The notes: a model not told the origin generated them from the letters alone. A DNA stretch of 31,129 bases from an uncultured Lactobacillus sp. (GCF_910589175.1 NZ_CAJURR010000027.1:1-31129), one strand, 5' to 3'; positions 1 to 8,143 are shown, numbered from the stretch's first letter. Program-made: numbers and translations.

Positions 1-61
1 ATGAACTTCAGCGTTCTTTTTTAGTCTAGAAAATTACTTTTTTCCCAGACACTTTCTGTAT
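1..61. other. Left-edge noncoding stretch with a possible terminator arm
   Basis: No gene is visible. GAACTTCAGCGTTC followed by six T lies at about 3-22. It reads like the 3' arm and T-tract of a plus-strand rho-independent terminator whose 5' arm would lie left of the window, but only part of it is present, so this is not proven. A short CAGA/TCTG hairpin near 46-59 lies just downstream of the DUF4097 stop on the minus strand and lacks a good T-tract. Confidence 0.25.
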
Positions 62-715
62 TTAATTTATTTTAATACTTCCTAGAGATGTATCAGCTTC
101 TAATACATTTTCAGTGTCACTGTTATTCTCAAAAGAATCTCCCCGCTTTTTGCCACTAACAGTAATTTTACCCAAAGAAGTATCTAAATCATATCCACTT
201 GCATTACATTTATTAACCTCAATGTTTCCCTTAGCGGTATCAAAACTGACCCCTTTTCGTGTCTTTAATTCTTTAATAGAAATATTTCCATTGGCTAAAT
301 CAATATCTCCATTCTTAGTTGCCAAATAATCAGCGCTGACATTACCATTTGCACTCTCAATATTTAAATCAGTCAATTCTTCTTTTGGCATTTCAATTAT
401 AATTTTAGAATTTAACTGCTTAAGATTAAACACATTTACATGAACACCAGCTTTAGAAAATGAAATCTTTAAATTTCCGTTCTTTACTTTAACGTCAGGA
501 GCAATTTTTTCTAAGCCAGAATAACTAACACCATATTTACTACTAGTTTTAAAAATTATATCCCCTGTTGGAATATCTACACTTACCTTATTAAATTTAT
601 TAAAAGAATAAGCTTGAGTTACTATTTTTTTATTTGTTCTATTAAACATTATTATCCCTCCGCCTAAAATTGCAGCAATAATGATTATAATTAAAAATAT
701 TTTTTTCCAATTCAT
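62..715 (-). CDS. DUF4097-family membrane-anchored surface protein
   Basis: This 217-residue protein has one hydrophobic segment at about residues 5-23 after a short basic start (MNWKK). The rest looks extracytoplasmic. It consists of repeated short beta-strand units with a recurring G-N/D-I pattern (SANGNVS, TKNGDID, LANGNIS, TAKGNIE, TSLGKIT, TSLGSIK), typical of the DUF4097 putative adhesin fold. The molecular role of the family is not established. The ATG overlaps the TAA of the upstream ABC exporter gene by one base, so the two are almost surely co-transcribed and translationally coupled. I infer that it works with the exporter at the envelope, for example as an accessory or immunity-type protein. 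No catalytic motif is visible. Confidence 0.8.
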   Translation of the reverse strand: MNWKKIFLIIIIIAAILGGGIIMFNRTNKKIVTQAYSFNKFNKVSVDIPTGDIIFKTSSKYGVSYSGLEKIAPDVKVKNGNLKISFSKAGVHVNVFNLKQLNSKIIIEMPKEELTDLNIESANGNVSADYLATKNGDIDLANGNISIKELKTRKGVSFDTAKGNIEVNKCNASGYDLDTSLGKITVSGKKRGDSFENNSDTENVLEADTSLGSIKIN

Positions 716-2283
716 TAAATATAGTCCGCTAAATCTAATATTTTGTCGTATCTATTTAAATCATCTTTTTCATAATGATGAATTACTTCAATAAAAGTTA
801 GATTTGAATTTAATAAGTACTGATGAATAAACTCAGATGTTTTTTTATCAAGAGAGGCATTAATCTCGTCAAGTAATAAAACCGGGCGAGCCATTAAAAT
901 TGCCCTTGCTAATTCAATCCGCGCTAGCTGTCCACCAGACAATTTATCTGCTTCTTCACCTAATTGATAATCAAGTCCTTTTTCTTTAATGAGATTTCTC
1001 AAATCTAACTTATCGCAAATTTTTTCTACCTTTTCCCGGGAAATACTTTCTCCTAAAGTTAGATTAAACAACAAACTATCAGCAAAAATTACTGGTGCTT
1101 GACTTGCATATGAAAACAAGTCCGAAAAGTTACCTGCATTTGTGTTTTTGCCATTTAGTTCAATTTCTGTTGCTTGTCCGTATTTTCCATATAATAAAAA
1201 TTGTAACAAGGTTGATTTTCCGGTTCCAGATGGTCCAATAACCGCAATCTTCTCTCCTGATTTAATCCCTATGTTAACCCCACTAACTAATTGCTTTCCA
1301 TCCCTCTTTAAAGTTAAATTTTCTATACTCAAATCCTGCAAACTTACTGTTTTGCTACCTTTATGATCTTTTTCATTATTCAAAAAGTGATCTACATTCT
1401 CAACTATTTTTTTAGTAGTAGCTAGCTTATTTCGATCATCTAAAATGTATAAAATTGGATTTACAAAAGAATTGGCAAGTTGCACAATAGCAAACAATGC
1501 TCCTAAAGTTGTTTGCCCTTTTACAACTAAATATATTCCAAATAAGAATGGCATCAAAAAAGTAATGATATGTGCAATAAAGTTGATCCATGAATTAGTA
1601 TCAAGATTCAATAAATTCATCCTGCTTAATTCTTGTTCTAATCTTGCTACAGTTTGCTTATTCTTCAATACTGCTTGTCTTTGACCACCATACAGCTTTA
1701 GAGTTTCAACACCAGCTAAAAAATTCTTTGTTTGATTAACATATCTACTATTTGCTTTAGTCCACTTTTCAGAAGATTCTTGAATTGGTTTTTGAAAAAT
1801 ATTGGAAACAAACATCGGAACAAAAGAACCAAATAGGAATAAAAGAGTAATTAACCAATTAACAGCTAGAGCATATCCCAGTGCTAAGATCAAAGAAAAA
1901 CTTTGCATAATAATTTCAATCTGCGCATCAAAACGATTAGTTTCTAGCAATTTAAAATCATTAGTTAGAAATCCTAAGCTGTTGCTATTCTTATCTTTGT
2001 CTTCTTCTAACATACCACCAAAAATATGAGTTCGAAGATAAATATTTACCTCTTTAATAATAGTTGTTTTTAAGCAATTAAATGATAAACTCGCAACTAA
2101 TGTAACAGTTAAGGCGGTTACAATCACAACTAAAAACTGTGTAATCTTATCCCAGCTCTTATTGCTAGCAATATTAGTCAGAGTTTGAACAATGTTGGCC
2201 ATAATAATATTTTGAAAACTGGCGATCAAACCTAAGACAATCATCAAGATAAACTTGAATTTATTTGAATACCTAAATAGCAT
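715..2283 (-). CDS. ABC exporter, fused transmembrane and ATPase domains
   Basis: This 522-residue half-transporter has the exporter architecture: about six hydrophobic segments in residues 1-290, then an ATPase domain. The Walker A GPSGTGKST is near residue 350, the signature LSGGQLARIELARA near 447, and Walker B VLLLDEINASLD near 467 with the catalytic Glu, followed by the switch His in EVIHHYE. It probably works as a homodimer exporting a peptide or lipid-like substrate; the substrate is unknown. The ribosome binding site GGGAG precedes the ATG by about 9 bases. It is transcribed divergently from an Rgg-type regulator, with a 16-bp palindrome between them, and is followed by the overlapping DUF4097 gene. 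In lactobacilli and streptococci such sets are often controlled by the adjacent regulator; here that is inference. Confidence 0.88.
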   Translation of the reverse strand: MLFRYSNKFKFILMIVLGLIASFQNIIMANIVQTLTNIASNKSWDKITQFLVVIVTALTVTLVASLSFNCLKTTIIKEVNIYLRTHIFGGMLEEDKDKNSNSLGFLTNDFKLLETNRFDAQIEIIMQSFSLILALGYALAVNWLITLLFLFGSFVPMFVSNIFQKPIQESSEKWTKANSRYVNQTKNFLAGVETLKLYGGQRQAVLKNKQTVARLEQELSRMNLLNLDTNSWINFIAHIITFLMPFLFGIYLVVKGQTTLGALFAIVQLANSFVNPILYILDDRNKLATTKKIVENVDHFLNNEKDHKGSKTVSLQDLSIENLTLKRDGKQLVSGVNIGIKSGEKIAVIGPSGTGKSTLLQFLLYGKYGQATEIELNGKNTNAGNFSDLFSYASQAPVIFADSLLFNLTLGESISREKVEKICDKLDLRNLIKEKGLDYQLGEEADKLSGGQLARIELARAILMARPVLLLDEINASLDKKTSEFIHQYLLNSNLTFIEVIHHYEKDDLNRYDKILDLADYI

Positions 2284-2307
2284 TTACTTATCTCCCATCA
2301 ATTAAAT

Positions 2308-2336
2308 TTGTTGATAAGAGTATATGATGAGATAAT
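2308..2336 (+). promoter_or_regulatory. Likely promoter of the Rgg-type regulator gene
   Basis: TTGTTG at 2308-2313 and GATAAT at 2331-2336 are 17 bases apart, a fair sigma-A match. The start point would be near 2343, about 45 bases before the ATG. On the other strand TATACT (2319-2324) is a possible -10 for the exporter gene, but its -35 is poor, which would suit an activator-dependent promoter. Confidence 0.45.
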
Positions 2337-2352
2337 ACTTAAAAATAAATCT

Positions 2353-2368
2353 CTTGCAGATCTGCAAG
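2353..2368. promoter_or_regulatory. 16-bp perfect palindrome, candidate Rgg operator
   Basis: CTTGCAGATCTGCAAG is its own reverse complement. It lies in the 104-bp divergent region, about 20 bases before the regulator ATG and just downstream of that gene's predicted start point. For the exporter gene, its centre would be near -48 relative to a start point set by TATACT at 2319-2324. That fits repression of the regulator and activation of the exporter from one site. The palindrome is directly visible; its function is inferred. Confidence 0.5.
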
Positions 2369-2387
2369 TTAAATTTCGAGGTAAAAA

Positions 2388-3254
2388 ATGTACGGACATG
2401 AATTTAAAGAATTACGTTTAGAACAAGGTATTACACAAAAAGAAGCTTGCAAAGGTATTTGCTCCGAATCAAAATTATCTCGCTGGGAAAATGATCAAAT
2501 TGAAGTTGAGTTCAGTACAGCAATGAAGTTATTGAATAGGATTCACATTACTAGTCATGAATTCATGGGATGGTCAAAATTTTCACCTCAACCTGAAACA
2601 GACAAAGAAGTAACTGAGGCCTGGAACAAAGAAGAGATTCCTTTGATTAAACGTGTTGCTAAAAAGCAGCTCGATAAATACCATCAATCAAAAAATCCTT
2701 TTGATCTTTTAGCAACCGTAGCTTTATTTAACCAGCTAGTAATTTTAGAAAATCATAATTATCTTCCCAAAATTGATCAAATTAAATTAGCTAATATTTT
2801 TTCGAAAGTGGTAATTTGGTCAGAGTATTATTTAGCACTTTTCGGGAGTTCAATTTTTCTTTTAACTCCCAAACAAGTATATGGAATTTCTAAACTAATT
2901 TTAAAGGATGTTAGCCGAATTACTGAAGCTAATACAACCTATGACTTAGAGGTAATGCTTGGTGTTCTGGGAGACGCCACTATTAAATTAATTCTAAGTA
3001 ATGATATTAAACATGCTACTTCACTAATTAAAGAGATCAAAAAAATTGAGCTTCCGCATTACATGATGTTTTTCACTCTAACATTTAATTATTTAGACAA
3101 GATTGCAAATTATGTTACCACGAAAAATGAACAGCTTATCTTAAATTTGATCGATACTATGGTTCAAATCGGCTGCCCGATTCAAGCAGAAATATATTTA
3201 GATGTATTTAAACAAGTTAAAAACAATTTGGATAGAAAAACGAGGCCATTATGA
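2388..3254 (+). CDS. Rgg/GadR/MutR-family transcriptional regulator
   Basis: This 288-residue protein has an N-terminal XRE-type helix-turn-helix (about residues 4-60; EFKELRLEQGITQKEACKG, then SKLSRWEND) and a long helical C-terminal part resembling the TPR-like peptide-sensing domain of Rgg proteins. The length matches the family (about 280-300). GAGG at 2378-2381 sets the start. It is divergent from the ABC exporter/DUF4097 operon, its probable target. Many Rgg proteins bind short hydrophobic peptides, but I find no small hydrophobic peptide gene beside it, so the signal is unknown. A terminator hairpin encloses its stop codon. Confidence 0.88.
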   Translation: MYGHEFKELRLEQGITQKEACKGICSESKLSRWENDQIEVEFSTAMKLLNRIHITSHEFMGWSKFSPQPETDKEVTEAWNKEEIPLIKRVAKKQLDKYHQSKNPFDLLATVALFNQLVILENHNYLPKIDQIKLANIFSKVVIWSEYYLALFGSSIFLLTPKQVYGISKLILKDVSRITEANTTYDLEVMLGVLGDATIKLILSNDIKHATSLIKEIKKIELPHYMMFFTLTFNYLDKIANYVTTKNEQLILNLIDTMVQIGCPIQAEIYLDVFKQVKNNLDRKTRPL

Positions 3255-3267
3255 CCTCGTTTTTTTA
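3236..3267. terminator. Terminator enclosing the stop codon of the Rgg gene
   Basis: AAAAACGAGG and CCTCGTTTTT form a 10-bp stem around a 9-base loop that carries the regulator stop codon, followed by a T-tract. Read from the other strand it also ends in a T-run, so it probably serves the converging small membrane protein gene too. Confidence 0.85.
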
Positions 3268-3276
3268 CTATTCTAA

Positions 3277-3507
3277 TTAAAAGTAACGGTATAAGTAACA
3301 TGATTCAATTATGAAAATAATTACTAAATACCCATACCACTCAAAGCTTATAACTGGATTATTAAATTCCACCATACACATGAAACTACAAATTATAGTG
3401 CCTAATAAGCAATAAATAAAAGGAATTTCAGGCTTTATAATTTTTCGTTTTACCATTACGCATAAAATAATGCCAATAAAGCATAGCCCTAAAAAAATCC
3501 AAATCAT
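3277..3507 (-). CDS. Small hypothetical membrane protein
   Basis: This protein of about 76 residues starts MIWIFLGLCFIGIILC. I choose the ATG at 3507 because the Shine-Dalgarno AGGTGG sits five bases before it. A GTG at 3516 would add three residues but lies inside that ribosome binding site. Three hydrophobic segments cover most of the protein, split by a basic stretch (KRKIIKPE). I recognise no family. It begins 16 bases after the pyrrolidone-carboxylate peptidase stop, so it is probably the last gene of that operon. Whether it contributes to peptide or pyroglutamate handling is unknown. Confidence 0.6.
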   Translation of the reverse strand: MIWIFLGLCFIGIILCVMVKRKIIKPEIPFIYCLLGTIICSFMCMVEFNNPVISFEWYGYLVIIFIIESCYLYRYF

Positions 3508-3523
3508 AAAAACCACCTATACT

Positions 3524-4171
3524 TTAGTGATTTGCTCCCTCAACAGACTTAATATCGCCTTTACCATCACGTTCAACAATTGCACTAAGTGCAGCTGTTA
3601 ATCCCTTAACAATATCACCAAGAGCCATCGATGGAGTATTAGGCCGATTTACAACTTGTTCTGGTAAGAAAGGAATATGGATAAAACCAGCCTTAATCTT
3701 TGGAAATTCCTTGTCTCTCATGTACTGAACTTGATACATAATGTGATTACATACATAAGTACCAGCTGTATTTGAAACACTAGCTGGCAAGCCTGCATCC
3801 CTAATTGCTTTTGCCTCTGCCTTAATTGGCAATTGTGTAAAGTAGGCAGTTTCTCCATCTTCATGAATTGGTTCGCCTAGTGGCTGGTAGCCTTCATTAT
3901 CAGGAATACGTCCATCATTAATATTAATTGCAACACGTTCAGGAGTTAAGCCAAACCGACCCCCAGCTTGTCCAACATTTAAAACGTAGTCTGGATTTTC
4001 TTTTTCAATTGCCTTTTTAACAACTTCAGCTGACTTATTAAATACAGTTGGAATTTCTAACTTAATAATTTCAGCTCCATTAATTTCAGCTGGTAATCTC
4101 TTTACCGCTTCAATTGCAGGATTAATTTTATCTCCACCAAATGGATCAAAGCCTGTTACTAAAATTTTCAT
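3524..4171 (-). CDS. pcp: Pyrrolidone-carboxylate peptidase (pyroglutamyl peptidase I)
   Basis: This 215-residue cytosolic cysteine peptidase of family C15 removes N-terminal pyroglutamate from peptides. The start [13 protein letters not shown] is diagnostic. The catalytic triad is intact and in the usual spacing: Glu78 in LTPERVAIN, Cys141 in GTYVCNH and His165 in GFIHIPF. AAAGGA precedes the ATG. The gene follows the DUF979 gene by about 20 bases and belongs to the DUF969-DUF979-pcp operon. That grouping recurs in Firmicutes and suggests that the two membrane proteins move pyroglutamyl peptides or 5-oxoproline (inference). Confidence 0.95.
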   Translation of the reverse strand: MKILVTGFDPFGGDKINPAIEAVKRLPAEINGAEIIKLEIPTVFNKSAEVVKKAIEKENPDYVLNVGQAGGRFGLTPERVAININDGRIPDNEGYQPLGEPIHEDGETAYFTQLPIKAEAKAIRDAGLPASVSNTAGTYVCNHIMYQVQYMRDKEFPKIKAGFIHIPFLPEQVVNRPNTPSMALGDIVKGLTAALSAIVERDGKGDIKSVEGANH

Positions 4172-4190
4172 AGTTTTATCCTTTCAATAA

Positions 4191-5114
4191 TTAAAATGCT
4201 AAAAAGTACATTAAGCCAATTTGAACAATTAACAAGATAACAGCAATCGGAGCTTGTTGCTTAATAACACCCATCTGATCTTTCATCTCTAAAAGCGCTA
4301 CGGGTAAAGTATTAAAGTTAGCAGCCATTGGAGTTACTAAAGTTCCACAATAACCTGATGTCATCCCGATTGCTGTTACAACTACAGGATTGGCACCTTG
4401 TGCAATTACAAAAGGAATTCCAATCGCCGCGGTAATTACGGCAAAAGCCGCGAAAGCATTACCCATAATATAAGTAAATAAGGCCATCGCAATACAGTAT
4501 AGCGCTACACCTAAGAAGTGATTTCCAGCTGGGAAAACATGACTAATCATGTCGGCTGTTAACTTACCAACACCACAAGTTGTAAAAACAACGCCAAGCA
4601 TAGCTAACAGCTGTGGTAAAACACCAGGTGCTCCTACACTTCTAACCATTCTCTGGGAATCCTTGAAAACTTGTTTTGCCGGTGCTTTAGTCAAGATAAT
4701 GGCTAAGACTAGTGAAACAACTGCACCAATACCAATTCCCACCTGACCACCAAGTGGAGTAAATTGTGCAATTATAATAGACGTTAATGCCAAAACAATA
4801 CTTGGTAAAAACACCTTCGCTCCTAAACGCTTAGCACCTTCTTGAGCAGTTTTAGGATTTACGGTTGGCAATTTACCAACCTGGATTTGCTTAAACAAAG
4901 CTAAAATTCCGATTACTAAAACCATTGCACCGGACACTACGGCTGGAATCAGATTTCCAAAGGCAAAAATAATTGCTAAAAAGAACCAGAAAATTGCTGT
5001 TCCAATTCTTGCTTTATTAGTTTTGTCACGCAATGTTTCAATTCCAGCAATTGCCATACATAAACCAATTAATGCATAAAGAATGGCAAGTAAAAAGTTA
5101 ATTGTATTTTGCAT
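4191..5114 (-). CDS. DUF979-family membrane protein, likely transporter half
   Basis: From the ATG at 5114 (MQNTINFLLAILYALIGLC) this is a 307-residue polytopic membrane protein with about nine hydrophobic segments. A longer reading would add 18 residues from inside the upstream gene. I prefer 5114 because GGAAGGA precedes it and the DUF969 stop lies one base upstream. Conserved polar loops such as GYCGTLVTPMAANFNTLP near the C-terminus and GAPGVLPQ in the middle look like substrate or ion sites of ion-transporter-type permeases. The family has no assigned function. The pairing with DUF969 and pcp suggests a two-subunit transporter. Confidence 0.85.
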   Translation of the reverse strand: MQNTINFLLAILYALIGLCMAIAGIETLRDKTNKARIGTAIFWFFLAIIFAFGNLIPAVVSGAMVLVIGILALFKQIQVGKLPTVNPKTAQEGAKRLGAKVFLPSIVLALTSIIIAQFTPLGGQVGIGIGAVVSLVLAIILTKAPAKQVFKDSQRMVRSVGAPGVLPQLLAMLGVVFTTCGVGKLTADMISHVFPAGNHFLGVALYCIAMALFTYIMGNAFAAFAVITAAIGIPFVIAQGANPVVVTAIGMTSGYCGTLVTPMAANFNTLPVALLEMKDQMGVIKQQAPIAVILLIVQIGLMYFLAF

Positions 5115-5115
5115 A

Positions 5116-5790
5116 TTATTTTCCTTCCCATTTAGCCATTTGACGGTCAAAGTATAGGTTATAAGCAAAAACTAAAACGAAAGTAATAATCGCAATAGGA
5201 ATAGTGTTAACAACAATTCCTACTGGGTCAACCTTATAACCAAGTGATTTCATTGTTGAAGAAATCAAAAGTACACCACCAGATGCTACAAATAAGTTTT
5301 GGGCAAAAAAGTTACCAAAGTTGTCAATTGCTGCACTACGTCCCTTTATTAGATCAATCTCTGATTCGCTTAATTTCTTTTTATCTTGATCTTCTGCAGC
5401 AGCAATTACCATCGGTGCAATTAATGGACGAACAAATTGAACTTGTCCCTGCAAGGAGATCCCAAATACACCAGCTAGTTCACGAATTAAAAGATAGATA
5501 TTTAAAATCTTTCCAGCAGTTAGTTTTTTCAGTTTTTTTATAGCATTAACTGCATAGTCTCTTAATCCATGTGATTCTACTAGCCCAATCATTGGCAAGG
5601 TTAGGAAAAACAAACTTACCATTCGATTTTCCACAAAACTCTTTCCAATTACTTCCAGCAATTTAACAAAATTCATCCCAGAGAAAAGCCCTGTTACAAT
5701 TGCTGCAATAACTACAACTGCAGTCGTATCCCACTTCAAAACAAAGCCGACTACAATTATTAATATTCCTAACAGCTTTAAATATTCCAT
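5116..5790 (-). CDS. DUF969-family membrane protein, likely transporter half
   Basis: This 224-residue protein has about five or six hydrophobic segments and a polar central part (KGRSAAIDNFGNFFAQN). It begins MEYLKLLGILIIVVGFVLKW, with AGGAATAGGT ahead of the ATG. It is the first gene of the DUF969-DUF979-pcp operon and its stop lies one base from the DUF979 start, so the two proteins are probably made in equal amounts and form one complex. The function of DUF969 is unassigned; transport of pyroglutamate or pyroglutamyl peptides is inferred from context only. A TATAAT lies on the minus strand at 5835-5840, without a clear -35. Confidence 0.85.
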   Translation of the reverse strand: MEYLKLLGILIIVVGFVLKWDTTAVVVIAAIVTGLFSGMNFVKLLEVIGKSFVENRMVSLFFLTLPMIGLVESHGLRDYAVNAIKKLKKLTAGKILNIYLLIRELAGVFGISLQGQVQFVRPLIAPMVIAAAEDQDKKKLSESEIDLIKGRSAAIDNFGNFFAQNLFVASGGVLLISSTMKSLGYKVDPVGIVVNTIPIAIITFVLVFAYNLYFDRQMAKWEGK

Positions 5791-5855
5791 ACTACCTATT
5801 CCTTAAATAAAAAATAAAAAAATACTATAAAAATATTATACAAAATGTAATAAAA

Positions 5856-5884
5856 AAATACGAAAGGAAAAACCCTTCGTATTT
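5856..5884 (-). terminator. Terminator after the DUF805 gene
   Basis: AAATACGAA and TTCGTATTT form a 9-bp stem, extended by GG/CC inside, and the minus strand continues with a T-rich tail. It separates the lipoprotein-DUF805 unit from the DUF969 operon. Confidence 0.8.
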
Positions 5885-5904
5885 CAATTTCTATTCAAAA
5901 TTAA

Positions 5905-6393
5905 TTAATCAACAAATAAGTAGCTGCCCCATCTTACTGGCTCTTCAACAGTAGGTAGTACTAAGAAAATAACTACAATAATCCAGCCAAATGGAATAAT
6001 GCTTAACCATAGCCACCAACCGCTATAGTTAACATCATGTAATCTTCTTACTGCGTAGCCCAGAAGACCTAATTTTATCCAAACTAGTAAGATGAATAAA
6101 ATTAATTCAATCAGCCAAGTTAAAAATGTAATGTGGGATACAGCCCAAGTCACATTATTTGGAGTAACAGAGAAAATTCCACTAGTACATAATGCTACTA
6201 TTGATGCTACTCCAATTACAATTGTTAATAAGAACTGAATAACAAATGCAATCCAAAAGGCTTTTCGTGTACTACGGGCTGCCCAAGTGAACGGATATAG
6301 AAATAATCCTTTAAAAATTTCCCCAACTGATGGATCTGGAATATCACTTTCGGGTGCATGATATTCTTGTTCATAATAAGGTTTATCAGACAT
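5905..6393 (-). CDS. DUF805-family membrane protein
   Basis: This 162-residue protein has a polar N-terminus of about 45 residues and then about four membrane segments. The DUF805 hallmark RRLHDVNYSGWWLW is near residues 111-124, and the N-terminal FTWAARSTRKAFW matches the family start (usually R-x-x-R-x-x-FW). The role of the family is unknown. GAGGT precedes the ATG. It starts 22 bases after the stop of the split lipoprotein gene and is followed by a good terminator, so the two form one transcription unit. Confidence 0.85.
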   Translation of the reverse strand: MSDKPYYEQEYHAPESDIPDPSVGEIFKGLFLYPFTWAARSTRKAFWIAFVIQFLLTIVIGVASIVALCTSGIFSVTPNNVTWAVSHITFLTWLIELILFILLVWIKLGLLGYAVRRLHDVNYSGWWLWLSIIPFGWIIVVIFLVLPTVEEPVRWGSYLFVD

Positions 6394-6415
6394 AAACTTT
6401 ACCTCATACTAATTT

Positions 6416-7424
6416 CTAATTATTTTCTGCTTTCGTAATTAGTTTATCAAAATTTTGATCCTGGTACTTTTTAGCTAGTTTTGGTGTCTTCCAGTAAACT
6501 TGATCCGTTATTTTCCCTTGACCACTAGCTAAAATAACCACCGGATGACCGTCCAAGATTGTATAACCATAAGAGGTTTGGTGTTTATCTTTAGCTGTCC
6601 AACCAATTAAGGTAATATAATTGACTCCTTTCGGGGCTTCAGTATTATTAAAGACTTTAACCCATGTATGAGTATCGTTCAGATAGTCCTTAGAAAATTG
6701 TTGATGCTTTTCAAAATACTCTTTATCTGGGATATGGATCTCATATTGATGATCTTCTGTTGTAAGCGTATGAGAACCAAATTCAATTTCTCTTAATTGA
6801 TTATCATCCTTACTATGTGTACGCCGGTTTTTATCCATACTGTACCACTTACCTTGTAATTTTCCTGGCACAGTATATAACCCTTTATCGCCAGCAATAT
6901 TTTTAGTCTTTACTCGCTGTCTTTCTTTCGTCTACTACCTTGATATTCTTAATGATTTTGTTAACCTTACTGCCATCATTATGATTGTTAAGATATTTAA
7001 TCATCATTTTAATATCAGATGAACCGATTTCCTTATTTTTGTGATAGAAGAAAATTGTTGGATCATTCTTTGTGTAATAGAAATATTTATCCCCATCAAC
7101 TGTAGCAATTTCGTATGCAACATCACTACCATTTTGCATGTATGAAAAATCTTTTCGATTATGAAGCTTTACGACTACAGAATTGTTTTGTGCTTGCTTA
7201 AAAGTCTTCTTCCAAATATCTGGATACTTTTCACCAGCATAAGCAATAGTAATTGCTGTTTGTTTCTTAGTAGTTAAATTATTCGCCGTAATCTTACTAC
7301 TCTTCTTAACAGTTGTTGTCTTTTCAGTTGATGAACTAGAAGTATTATTTTGTGAATTGCTACATGCAGTCAGCATCGTACAAGTTAATAAGCCAACTAA
7401 GCCAATTGAAACTAATTTTTTCAT
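6416..7424 (-). pseudogene. Lipoprotein gene split by a frameshift (4-base duplication)
   Basis: Two adjacent minus-strand reading frames look like one broken gene. The N-terminal piece (6903-7424, 173 residues) is a lipoprotein: MKKLVSIGLVGLLTC, lipobox LTAC with Cys21, then a Ser/Thr-rich linker. The C-terminal piece (in frame from about 6920 to 6416) has no signal peptide. Just before its putative GTG start (6871) the same frame already encodes AGDKGLYTVPGKLQGKWYS, a stretch like the LQG-WYS domain of lactobacillar surface lipoproteins. At 6921-6928 the plus strand reads CTTTCTTT, a tandem 4-base repeat. Removing one copy joins the pieces as VVDERQRVKTKNIAGDKG and gives a 334-residue protein. 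The N-terminal piece may still be secreted. A sequencing error or slipped-strand phase switching are alternatives. AAGGT precedes the ATG at 7424. Confidence 0.75.
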
Positions 7425-7571
7425 CGTCAGTACCTTCGAAATAAATTACCTCTCACTGCCTATTAAAGCACTCTGTTATTTATTTCCCAAGCAATATCAT
7501 CCAATAATAGATAGTTATTTGATAAGCGGCTGAAACATTTAATCCTTAAGCCATATTCTAAAGACTAAATT

Positions 7572-7580
7572 TGTTACAAT
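7572..7580 (+). promoter_or_regulatory. Extended -10 promoter of the yagU-like gene
   Basis: TGTTACAAT is an extended -10 (TG, one base, TACAAT) about 38 bases before the ATG at 7618. No clear -35 is seen, which is tolerated by extended -10 promoters. Confidence 0.45.
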
Positions 7581-7617
7581 GATTAAAATAGGTCTACTAA
7601 AAAGGACGTGAATATTA

Positions 7618-8127
7618 ATGTCAAAATCTAGTTGGAAAAATATATTAATCGCTGGTACTGCTGCTGGTGTAATTTCAGGATTAGTTAAATTAGGTTGGGA
7701 GAATATTCTTCCTCCAAGAACATCAGAAAGGAACAAAACTAATCCTCCGCAAAAATTATTAGAGCAAATGGGCGTTCCTGCTAAATTCACTCATGCTACT
7801 TACACTTATTCAGGTGAAAAGCTTCCCTGGGTAAGTTATCTAGTTCACTTTGGCTTTTCTATCTCTTTTGCAACAGCCTATGCTGCTCTACTAGAAAAGA
7901 AAGTTAAATGGTTAACTTTAGATCAAGGAATTCCTTTTGGATTAGCCGTCTGGGTTGCCTTTCACTTAGTAATTATGCCCATCATGCAGACAGTTCCTTC
8001 TCCAAAAAAACAACCAATGGAAGAACATATCTCAGAAGCTTTAGGACATATTGCTTGGATGTGGACTAATAATGAAATTACAGAAATCGTCTTAGAACAA
8101 TTAGGACAAAGAAAAAAAGAGCATTAA
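7618..8127 (+). CDS. YagU-like (DUF1440) membrane protein
   Basis: This 169-residue protein begins MSKSSWKNILIAGTAAGVIS and has the DUF1440/YagU pattern: a first membrane segment (residues 8-27), the loop GWENILPPRTSERNKTNPP, then two or three further hydrophobic segments and a C-terminal ISEALGHIAWMW. In Escherichia coli YagU is an inner-membrane protein linked to acid resistance; the biochemical role is unknown. AAAGGA precedes the ATG. It is a single-gene unit ended by a perfect palindromic terminator shared with the converging protease gene. Confidence 0.82.
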   Translation: MSKSSWKNILIAGTAAGVISGLVKLGWENILPPRTSERNKTNPPQKLLEQMGVPAKFTHATYTYSGEKLPWVSYLVHFGFSISFATAYAALLEKKVKWLTLDQGIPFGLAVWVAFHLVIMPIMQTVPSPKKQPMEEHISEALGHIAWMWTNNEITEIVLEQLGQRKKEH

Positions 8128-8139
8128 TGCTCTTTTTTT
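8112..8139. terminator. Bidirectional terminator
   Basis: AAAAAAAGAGCATT followed by AATGCTCTTTTTTT is a perfect palindrome with A- and T-tracts at the ends. It encloses the TAA of the yagU-like gene and lies four bases from the end of the converging CPBP gene, so it can stop transcription both ways. Confidence 0.9.
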
Positions 8140-8143
8140 AGTT

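Noticed and set aside
2284..2387. A short hydrophobic signalling peptide gene next to the Rgg-type regulator
   Set aside because: Only trivially short frames exist in the gap (for example Met-Met-Arg-stop), with no ribosome binding site or hydrophobic stretch.
6416..6871. A separate 151-residue protein starting at the GTG at 6871
   Set aside because: Its frame stays open and meaningful upstream of the GTG, no ribosome binding site is seen, and it lacks a signal peptide although the domain is of a surface type. It is better read as the 3' part of the split lipoprotein gene.
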